A DNA stretch of 27,500 nt, from contig KV908357.1 of NCBI GenBank assembly GCA_002005505.1, positions 27,501-55,000 on the forward strand, given 5' to 3'. This DNA comes from Botryococcus braunii. Lineage: Eukaryota > Chlorophyta > Trebouxiophyceae. This document shows, piece after piece, positions 17,127 to 27,500 of the stretch. Numbering within the stretch: position 1 is the first letter of the stretch; the number at the start of each line of letters is the position of its first letter. The notes beneath the pieces were generated by a model that saw only the letters and a program-made list of their open reading frames with translations, did no database searches and was not told the DNA's origin. The position numbers and the translations under genes are program-made.

Positions 17127-17304
17127 TCACACACACGAACTCAGCTAAATCTCATACACATTTTAAAGCAGCAGCGTCCATGACCTAATGGAAGAAGTGC
17201 TCAAATGATCTAATGAAAGAAGTGCTCCAACAACCTATTGGAGGAAGTGCCCCCCAAGTCACCCCTGTAACCCTCTGCTACACAACTTCCTTATGCCTCA
17301 GGAC

Positions 17305-17430
17305 CTGTACTGCATACTCCCATAACAAACTCCCATAGCATACTCCCATAGCATCCTTCCACAACATACATCCATAACATTCTTCCATAGCATACTCCCA
17401 TAACACCCTCCCATAGCATCCTCCCATCAT
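17305..17430. repeat. Short minisatellite, unit about 13 bp
   Basis: ACTCCCATAGCAT-like units repeat about nine times with substitutions (CATAACA, CATCCTT). No coding meaning was seen. Confidence 0.8.
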
Positions 17431-17557
17431 GGCCAAAACACTTCCAGTCCCAGGCTGTCCACTGTGGCAGGCCTATCATGGTCGGGCCTCCCGTACTAGG
17501 GCCCCTCGTTTCCCCCCGGGTGTGTGTGTCTGTTGTTGGGGGGGGGGGGGTAAGAGA

Positions 17558-18010
17558 TCATGTGGGTGCATACTGGAATGCGCGTATCGGGCATAGGGCC
17601 CTGAACACATCTTTTCCTACTAATGGTGTTTGTTCCGGTACCCCAGGGAGAGGCACCCACACATTTCCCAGCCACCCACAATGTGCAACCCGCATTCTTA
17701 TTGGGATGGTAGAGCAGTGCAGCACCAGTAGATCCACAGTATATGTCTGTCTCGGCAACAATTTCTGTTCCCGCCGGAATACATATGCAGAATCCGGCAT
17801 CCACGTCAACTCCCCAACAGGGGCCCACGAAATGTTTGCTTCTGTGAGACGATGCAGCACAGCGTTCTGTATCTGGGCTGCTGCAGCTCGAGCTGAATTA
17901 TCTCTTGGTATGCCTTCATGCCGAGCATATGTATGACAGAGTAATGTAAGGAATGGCAGCAACACTGCCGTCGAATATGTGGGGTAAGTTATTTGCGGTG
18001 ACCATGTCAT
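17558..18010 (-). CDS. Candidate first exon with signal peptide, possibly of the kinase gene
   Basis: A 150-codon frame starts at ATG (18010, minus strand). Its first about 30 residues look like a secretion signal: polar start, hydrophobic core AVLLPFLTLLCH and a plausible cleavage after TYA. It continues with RHEGIPRDNSARAAAAQIQ and an NIS glycosylation motif. It is on the same strand as, and 1.9 kb upstream of, the receptor-kinase exons that still need an N-terminus, so I infer it is their first exon. The 3' limit is unknown; a second open frame overlaps the region 17496-17828, so a donor may lie well before 17558. No family was recognised. A separate secreted protein is the main alternative. 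Confidence 0.5.
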   Translation of the reverse strand: MTWSPQITYPTYSTAVLLPFLTLLCHTYARHEGIPRDNSARAAAAQIQNAVLHRLTEANISWAPVGELTWMPDSAYVFRREQKLLPRQTYTVDLLVLHCSTIPIRMRVAHCGWLGNVWVPLPGVPEQTPLVGKDVFRALCPIRAFQYAPT

Positions 18011-19039
18011 CCGTATGCCCTAACGACCGGCTGGGCGCCAGAAGGCGAGGCAGAGGCAGCGGTTTTAGCTGGTGTCACATTTTGCTGGATCACGAACAAG
18101 GGAAAGTGCGGTTAAGTTACGCTGCGTGTGCCTCTGTTTTGATGCAGCCAGATCTGAGCCTATCGTTGGCTATCGTTGACGTGCCGTGTGCCGTTGGGGC
18201 GGGCCTTTTTGTAGGGGTCCGGACGCGCCGCGCCTGACAAGAAAGGGCAAATTTTCAAGGGACTGGCCCCAGATACCTCCGTCCGTGAATTTAAGGCGAT
18301 AAACTGAATCGGTTACGATAGGGGTTATGGTGCCCTCACTGTTCTGCGATGAGATCCAAAAATAAATCCATATTTTTATTAGAAACGGCAAGATGCACAC
18401 ATGGGGAGCTGTATAACAATGGTCGTATCTTGCTGGAGGCATTGCACTGGCAGGTAAGTACCACAATAAAACATCATTCACGTTATTGTATCCTATGTAA
18501 AGACTGGGACGAGCTGCTGCCTTGTGTGATAATTTTGCCATAGGCCTATCAAAGCATTCTCGCTCGCAGAGTTTCAATTTTAATTGTGCAAAGCCGTATT
18601 TCTGTTGTGATATCCTTGTGATAGTGATATGAGACCATCTGTAAACAAACAAAAGATACAACTTCCAGTAAGCCCCCTTGACTTTAAAGCAGACTTCAGG
18701 ATGTCCCAGCCATCTATTACATATGCTGGAAGCAGAGTTCAGACTTCTAGTGCTTCACTATGTTCTGCACCCTGAGCATATAACTAACAATTGATTGGGA
18801 GATGCCTGATGACTGGCCCACGAGTTGTCAATGCCAGTACGAATTTCAGGCCTGGAGGCAGCTGTGTAAGCAACCACAAAAATTGCGTTTGTAATGAAAT
18901 ATATTCCGACCATGTCCCTCCATTCACCGCTGGTCTTTTCACCCTCCCGTACTAAATAAAACCCCTTCTGATCAGTTTCCCACAAATAATGCTTCCAGCA
19001 AAAATTGTGTTTGCAGGATGGCAAACAGCATCTCAAAAA
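18011..19039. other. Upstream flank of the kinase gene; nothing recognised
   Basis: A 163-codon minus frame (18170-18661) and some shorter ones are present, but none resembles a known protein or has good splice borders. The promoter of the kinase gene would be expected here if the 18010 start is right. I see no clear TATA box. Confidence 0.4.
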
Positions 19040-19099
19040 TTACTCTGATTGCATCAGGAGTTTCTTCCTGCCTCCCTGTGCATACTGAGCTGGAGTGAG

Positions 19100-19342
19100 C
19101 CCGGCCCAGAAGCCGCTTGGCGGGGTTGGCGGTGGCTCTGGCAGATTGCACGCCTTTACAGCTGCACGCCCCAGAGGACTCGTGTTTAGTAGTGAAAAAG
19201 TGTCCTGCTTTGGCAACGGACAATGGTCTAAGGTTTGCACGTCAAATCTGTCTAACAAAGCTTTGTGGAGTTCTAAACCCATCTTCATGCGTTCTTGATC
19301 TACGCACCGATGCCTGCTTTCCATTGCTTGAGGCAGACACAA
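19100..19342 (-). CDS. Possible exon(s), weakly ankyrin-like
   Basis: A minus-strand frame encodes LELHKALLDRFD, then FSLLNTSPLGRAAVKACN, a proline stretch, and AGLTPAQYAQGG. The phrases SPLGRAAVKA and LTPAQYA resemble ankyrin-repeat turns and helices, but spacing is irregular and a donor (GTGCAA near 19151) could cut it. No partner exon was found. A chance frame cannot be excluded. Confidence 0.25.
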
Positions 19343-20280
19343 GGGATTAGCACAGTGCTCAACGCTGTTCCAGACTCACTGTACTACATGTTCATGATAC
19401 AGCGTCAGTCATGCCTAGTTCAGGGGCTTCAGAGGCAAAGCTTCTGTTCAGTTCTTAATCGAATTGGAAGTTGCTCCGGGTTCTGAAAGGGCTCTTTGCC
19501 TTCTGTAATCCAAATTATGAACAGCTGGCAGCTGTCGAGAGATGCCCGTTTCAGGTGTTTCATATAAGCCCTAGTGAGGAGATGCATAGTATCTGCAAAG
19601 TGGTTGTTTTAATCTGGAACGAAAGCTGAAAAGACTATTTGTGCTTGGAGAAAGCATATTGACTCCCGCACAGAGCCCCTTGTAACCTGTGCTCGGTCTA
19701 CAAGGTATGGCAGAGACGCAGTTGAAATGGAAGTGATCATGACACCAAGAAAGTGACCGTGATGATGAGAAGAAGCTTCGGGTACTATCAAGACCAATTA
19801 AACAGTGGTTCGGGGGTTCGATGTTTTTGACTAAACATAAGTACTTCCGCACCTGATTCCCACAGGATCTCAGTGGGAGAGCCAGTGGGGCGGTAGACTG
19901 CACTGTTTTCAGTGTAAGTTGGGTTCCCTGTCCAGCCCACCAGCTCACATGCTCCGCCATCCCCACTCCGACCGTTGCCCTGTGCGAGCAGGAAGTGGAA
20001 GGATGCTAAGAGAGGACCCAGCCCTTTTGAGCTCAGAAACCAAATCAGCTTTGAAGTATAAATATTTCTTGAATGCCATTGACCACGACGCAGTTTGCAA
20101 ATACAGGCAGCTCTCCAAAAGGTGGGCATTTCGGGAACCCACGGGATAGACGATACCATATCTAACAATGCTCCCACTTCTGAACATATTCTTATTTCCC
20201 CCGCTAGCAGAATACCATACATGTGGGTCTGGTGTGCGTGTATATGTATAGAGGACAATGGGTGGCTGGTCTGATGCGTG
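19343..20280. other. Unassigned region
   Basis: Several frames of 60-130 codons overlap on both strands. None shows a family motif or consistent splice borders, and I assign nothing. Confidence 0.4.
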
Positions 20281-20735
<455 letters not shown>

Positions 20736-21300
20736 GGTGGGGGGATGGATGGACCCAGAGACGAAGTCTGAAGTGTCCTGGACAAACTAGAGACCTTCCA
20801 ACATCTGTGCTCCATCCACCACACAAACATATAGGAGTCATCAAGACAAGTACAGACATCAAAAAAGAAGGCATTGTCAATTTAAGTTTGTAGGGTTCAA
20901 CATCAAAGTCTGTTTGCATAGTAAACTCTTTTAGCACTCATACTACCAATAGAAGCATGCATGGCAAAACTTTTGGGGCTGTAGAGAGAAAGCGCACCGC
21001 TTGGAAAGGCAAGCAACCACCGCCATTGGACGACCCAGATGGACAATAATTGAAACCCGCACATCCAGCATTTTGCTGCGGAAACACATTTTTGCGGTTA
21101 TAAACACTTATAAACACACAAGACTGTTTGGAATCTCTGATTTCTCTCCGTTGCTAGTTAGCATCCAAGTGCAAAAAGATGGAGATAAACACAGATAACT
21201 TGTGGGTTGCCCACACCTGGCACATTTTGCAACAGTCCGTCTGCAAAACCCCACCCAGTTGTCAGTAATTCCAATGGAAAAAGACTCTCTCTGGTGCCCT
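20736..21300. other. Unassigned region
   Basis: No gene was recognised. Cys-containing short frames on the minus strand near 21108-21300 (for example KCARCGQP) could belong to a gene beginning at 21504 but have no clear splice borders. Confidence 0.35.
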
Positions 21301-21504
21301 TCATTTGGACAGCGAAAAGTGCAAGGGTCGCACCATATGTGGAACATTTATGTATGTAGCAATGATAGTTCCTTGAAGGTGCGTATGCTCTGTTAGGGTT
21401 GATCTACAATTCCCGTCACAGCTATTCTGAGCACGGATACATTGCAGAACTGCAAGTCCTGCTGCCAACAGCAGCGGGACCTGCGAAGCAACTTTGAACG
21501 CCAT
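21301..21504 (-). CDS. Candidate first exon with signal peptide
   Basis: A frame from ATG at 21504 begins MAFKVASQVPLLLAAGLAVL, with a positive residue then a hydrophobic core, followed by QCIRAQ and a Cys-rich NSCDGNCRST. This is a textbook secretion signal with a likely cleavage after RAQ. The frame runs 67 codons, but the protein-like part ends around residue 36, and a donor (GTAGAT) sits there. Downstream exons were not identified; Cys-rich codons after an acceptor near 21235 are one option. I infer the start of a secreted or membrane protein on the minus strand. Confidence 0.45.
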   Translation of the reverse strand: MAFKVASQVPLLLAAGLAVLQCIRAQNSCDGNCRSTLTEHTHLQGTIIATYINVPHMVRPLHFSLSK

Positions 21505-23092
21505 AGGTGTTCCTCCTCTGCTTCAAGATCCCTGTCCACCTTCATGTACTTACGTCAATATCACGAAACATGAAAATGAGTTGATGCTGTTTGCTCGATT
21601 TGGTATCCGCAATTATATTGGATCGGAAGCACGAGATCTTTATCGGTCGCTCTGAAAGAAACATAGAAAGCCTAGTGTAGCCGATGTACTCATAATAATA
21701 TAAAATAATTTCACAACTAAAAAACTCGTATGTTCTGTATGAAAGGTAACCAGTTGCACTCGCCCCTCTCGCTGCGGAGGCCCCCAAATTCACGTACCCG
21801 TCTGGAACGAGACAACTTGGACAATTCAAGTTTATTTACACAAGAGATATCCTCATGAAATCTATTATATTCTTTATTTGTTTGTATGTCCGGCAGCTGT
21901 CGAAGTGGGCGCACCCGGCTGTCGGCAATTCTGTCACGTCGACCGGATTTACTCAAACCTTTTTGAAGTACGAAGGGACAAACCCTGAAAGGAAAGAGTG
22001 AAAGACCCAACTTTTGTTTTCTGGCTGCTTTGTGCAATCTGTGTATGTTGTTCTTCGTTGTGGCAACGCCGTAGAAAAAATGTTTTGTTTTCTGTACTGC
22101 TCCAGCGCTAAAAGGGGAACGATGGAGGCCGTACAGCCAGCCTGGCCAGGAACGGCGACGAAGGGACCCGTGGAAACCATGGGCATATGACACATAGCAT
22201 ATATGTGCCTGACTTCTCTTTCAGGGTTACTTCGACGTTCTCAAGGCAACAAGAAAGTGAACAGTTTCCTAAGCGAATGCAGAAGCGCATTACGAAAAAA
22301 GTTGTACACATCAGAGACTATCGTGTCCGATCAGTGCTTGGAACGTATAGAGGCCTAGGTAATCTTTGGGAGGTATCCACATTGCGTCCGATTAATGCTT
22401 TGGAACGTTTCAAAAACTTGGGTAATTTGTTGGAGGTCCAGGGATTTACAAAACCTGTCATTGATGGGCAGAAGAATAGCTCCTTACAGTCGGATCAGCA
22501 GTTAGGTCGTAAAGTTGGAAGCGTCCTGACGTAATGTTATTTCCTACAGTAAAAATTCTCTCAGTCTGTGCAGAGCTTCCTTCACTCACAATTATGCTTC
22601 TATTTCATCTGGTTTGAGCCCGTAACGTAAGTATAAAACAGAATGCGTTGGAGCCCTTTCTACGTGCGCGACCTGTGTAACTACAAAACTTGTTTTGGTC
22701 AAGAAATAATCGGTCTCGAAAGTTTTGTTTGATACTGGTTCACAATTTTCCCAAAACCCAAAAAACATGGTGGCTGTCAACTACTTTATGCAGGTTGGTT
22801 GCGGGATGCAATCCTTTATCAGATCTACTGTTCAACTTGAGGGTCGTCAGAACTTCGTTTGACCTTTCGATGCAAATTTTCTTATAAATTTGTATATCCT
22901 AGGGAGCCTCACTATGAGCCGGCAGCTGCAAATCTCCAATTGGAGAATGGAGAAGGTAGAGAGGCTTTCATTCACATGCAACACTGTTCGCATCATACGA
23001 CTAGCACAAGCTCAAAGCATGTGGCCGCAATTCAGGGTACAGGCTGCCTGCTCAGCACGTGATGGTCACCCAGGGCTCAGAAGTGAGGAATG
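21505..23092. other. Unassigned region with a 61-bp direct duplication
   Basis: No gene was recognised. A minus-strand 158-codon frame (21717-22193) and a plus-strand 115-codon frame (22187-22534) lack motifs. At 22325-22385 and 22386-22440 a segment is duplicated (shared GTCCGAT, GCTTTGGAACGT-like, GGTAATTTGT, GGAGGT). Confidence 0.4.
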
Positions 23093-25712
<2,620 letters not shown>

Positions 25713-25998
25713 GGTCAAAGGGAGTCTCCACAGCCACAGGAGGTTGCCACAGCCACAGAGAGTCTCACCGCAACAGAGAGTATCAAAGCCAAAGGGAGTC
25801 TCAAAGCCGCAGAGTGTCTCCACACCTACAGGGGGTCTAAATTGCCACAGAGAGTCTCCACAGCCACAGGGAGGTCTCCCCAGCCAAAGAAAAGTCTCGT
25901 TTACCACACAGAATCCCCATTGCCACAGGGAGTCTCCCTTGCCACAGAGAGTCTTAATTGCCACAGGAAGTCTCCATTGCCACAGGAAGCCTCCATTG
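25713..25998. repeat. 18-19-bp minisatellite next to the TPR gene stop codon
   Basis: Units like GCCACAGGGAGTCTCCATT recur about 15 times with substitutions. The array ends about five bases from the TAA (26004-26006) of the TPR gene, so it would lie in the 3' untranslated region. Confidence 0.88.
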
Positions 25999-26003
25999 GA
26001 CAG

Positions 26004-26127
26004 TTAAAGGAAGAGGTCCTCCTGTGCAGGCGCTCCCGATCCATTTAATGTGACGACTGTAGTGGAGCTCTCTTCTTCAAGGCTCTGCTTCGAGGCCTGG
26101 AGGTCCTTCAGCTCTAGCTTGGCTTGC
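26004..26127 (-). CDS. TPR protein, last exon
   Basis: The acceptor GGTGCAG precedes 26127. The exon is 124 nt (phase 2 in) and encodes QAKLELKDLQASKQSLEEE, then a tail ending PAQEDLFL before TAA at 26004. The AG ending the previous exon plus its G gives an Arg codon, so the two exons read NNR-QAKLELKDL, the usual way a TPR helix B continues into a charged helix. The tail is acidic and Ser/Thr-rich. Kept as the C-terminus of the protein described in the next entry. Confidence 0.85.
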
Positions 26128-26446
26128 CTGCACCCCCACCACAACCCCCCCCCCCCAAATGACCCTTTAGAGCCAGAAAGCCAACATGTACTTGGGGTGG
26201 AGGCCAGGCAGCAAGACCACCAATGAATGGGGACAGATTGCCTCAAGATGCATCTAACCGACCCACATAATCCGCCTAGCTCCCTCCCCCCATTTCCGTT
26301 GTTCCGAATTTTGCCCCCCGTGGCGCAGCACATGACTGGTCCGCACATCAGACCCTTCATGCCCTCAACCCACAGTCCAGCCCAGACAATAATTATGAGC
26401 TCTATCCCATCCATACTGCATGCATCCATGCGCATCGTGTGTACGG

Positions 26447-26453
26447 GCATGCG

Positions 26454-26503
<50 letters not shown>

Positions 26504-26520
26504 CGCGCGCACACGCGCAC
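26447..26520. repeat. 74-bp alternating purine-pyrimidine tract (TG then CG)
   Basis: From 26447 to 26520 purines and pyrimidines alternate without a break: GCATGCGCATG, (TG)n, a (CG)n core and CACACGCGCAC. It lies in the last intron of the TPR gene. Such a tract favours Z-DNA. Confidence 0.9.
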
Positions 26521-26679
26521 CCCCATATGAATACTTGGGCGGGCTTAAGGGGTTCTAAAGAGAAGGGGAGCGCAACACACCAGGAACACAACTCAAGGCT
26601 TACAAAAGTTCCCTCTTCCGGCCCGCCCTCCCCCCTCACCCCTCTCACCCCATTCCTCCCTTGCGCCGAGGAGGCCCAC

Positions 26680-26843
26680 CTATTGTTAGGCTCCAGCTGG
26701 AGGGCCCATTTCAAGTCTTTCTCAGCTTCATCAAACTTCTGCAGTGCCCGGCGAGCTACCGCCCTCCGCAGCAGCGGCTTAACAGACAGAGCCAGGCGCA
26801 GGGCCTCGCTGCAGTCTGCCTCTGCCTCCTCGAACTTCATCAA
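26680..26843 (-). CDS. TPR-repeat protein, penultimate exon (gene incomplete at window edge)
   Basis: This 164-nt exon (GCTGCAG acceptor, GTGGGC donor) encodes two tetratricopeptide helix pairs: FEEAEADCSEALRLALSVKP, then LLRRAVARRALQKFDEAEKD and LKWALQLEPNN. The A-x-A and P-N-N pattern at the end of a 34-residue unit is typical. TPRs form right-handed superhelices that bind peptide tails of chaperones or partner proteins. The spacing and the KFDEAEKD/LEPNN phrases resemble RPAP3/SPAG1-type co-chaperone TPRs, but the match rests on motif memory only. Upstream exons are beyond 27500. The 552-bp intron to the last exon has a GT-AG pair and contains the Z-DNA-prone tract. Confidence 0.88.
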
Positions 26844-26899
26844 CTGCAGCCCGCAAAACGGGGTTCAAAGGCGCAAACCCGTTCGTTGAACGTCGATCT

Positions 26900-27130
26900 T
26901 GTTCCATGGCTGTTCCAAATCATGTTTGAAATGTTTATCTTGTTTACAGAAGTTGTTCCCATACTTTGTTCCAGGAGTTGATCTTGTTTCCAGAAGTTGT
27001 TCCACATCTTGTTTGATCTTGTTTAAATGCTGATCTTATTGCAAACCTGGCTCCAAATATTGTTCCGACTGTTAGTTCCAATCTTGATCTTGTTCCACCA
27101 TCTGGTCCGAATGTCGGAACAGTTCTTGTT
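26900..27130. repeat. Degenerate GATCTTGTTCCA repeat region
   Basis: CTTGTTCCA and GATCTTGTT phrases recur about 10 times with irregular spacing of 20 to 35 bases. It is probably an old minisatellite in the intron upstream of the TPR exon. Confidence 0.65.
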
Positions 27131-27282
27131 CCAAATGTTCATAATGAAAAACTATTCTTTTGTTCGCCTACGCGAAGGGATGGACCCCTTACAGATCTAT
27201 GCTTGAGGTTGCATGTGGAAAGATGGTGGTGCATTCTCAAACCGTACTTCTTGTGGATGCCGAAGTTACATTCAATACACAT

Positions 27283-27392
27283 CTTGAATGCAGATGCAAT
27301 TCAACATGTTCCGGTAGAGATGCGGTTCAAACCTGATCTTGGCATTTGTTTGACATGCCGTTTACATATGTTGAATTACATCTGCATTCAAG
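27283..27392. repeat. 25-bp inverted repeat with 60-base spacer
   Basis: 27283-27307 (CTTGAATGCAGATGCAATTC and on) matches the reverse complement of 27368-27392 at 24 of 25 positions. The spacer holds a further partial inversion (GATGCGGTTCAAAC against GTTCAAACTGCATC). GGATGCCGAAGT also recurs at about 27255 and 27468. The region may be a fold-back repeat family. Confidence 0.8.
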
Positions 27393-27500
27393 GACATGTT
27401 CAAACTGCATCTCCACCGAATACCAAAGCTTGATTTCAGTTTTAAACACAGGAATGTGCTTCAATGCGGATGCCGAAGTCACATCCAAGTGCATCTTTGC

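Noticed and set aside
18170..18661. 163-codon minus-strand frame upstream of the kinase
   Set aside because: No motif or signal peptide was recognised, and it lies where the promoter would be; not supported as a gene.
19808..19825. tRNA-like GGTTCG and GGTTCGAT motif
   Set aside because: No acceptor stem, D arm or anticodon stem can be drawn around it.
21717..22534. 158-codon minus and 115-codon plus frames
   Set aside because: No motif or splice borders, and the plus frame crosses a direct duplication.

Overview
The window is eukaryotic nuclear DNA. Coding sequence is broken into short exons with clean GT-AG boundaries and matching phases. It holds an LTR retrotransposon, long microsatellites and several minisatellites. 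No operon, Shine-Dalgarno or other prokaryotic signal was seen. The mix of a chromodomain Ty3/gypsy element, a TKL-type receptor-like kinase and exon-by-exon architecture with very abundant CA/GA/TA repeats fits a large algal genome, perhaps a prasinophyte green alga such as Cymbomonas. That placement is inference from gene style, not from a marker gene.

Layout. 1-1102: non-coding, unusually rich in palindromes, with a degenerate array of about 54-bp repeats. 1103-6961: a complete-ended Ty3/gypsy chromovirus on the minus strand. Its 261-bp LTRs differ at one base and it has a CCCCG target duplication, a polypurine tract and a primer-binding site. Its gag is cut short and its pol carries a one-base frameshift just before the chromodomain. 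6967-9361: intergenic, with one strong inverted repeat and a trinucleotide microsatellite. 9362-15645 (probably on to about 18010): a minus-strand receptor-like protein kinase gene. I could join 13 exons, all phase-compatible, giving 514 codons: a probable ectodomain, one transmembrane segment, a basic juxtamembrane segment and a kinase domain. A candidate signal-peptide first exon lies at 17558-18010. 18011-25700: mostly repeats and unassigned sequence, with a possible second signal-peptide exon at 21301-21504 and a weak ankyrin-like exon near 19.1-19.3 kb. 25713-25998: an 18-19-bp minisatellite that stops next to the stop codon of a TPR-protein gene, whose last two exons (26004-26127 and 26680-26843, minus strand) are present. 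26844-27500: degenerate repeats and an inverted repeat, probably the intron upstream of the TPR exon.

How it fits together. The retrotransposon is a recent, self-contained insertion unrelated to the host genes. The kinase probably works as a single-pass membrane receptor signalling through a serine/threonine (TKL-like) kinase domain. It keeps the lysine, glutamate and both catalytic aspartates but has HSD instead of HRD, DVG instead of DFG, and no recognisable alpha-F/alpha-G segment. The TPR protein is a partial gene whose N-terminal exons lie beyond the window. The points most worth checking are the odd kinase, the young but gag-deleted retrotransposon, its frameshift at an A6 run, the palindrome cluster at the left end, and the fold-back structure around the first CA microsatellite.
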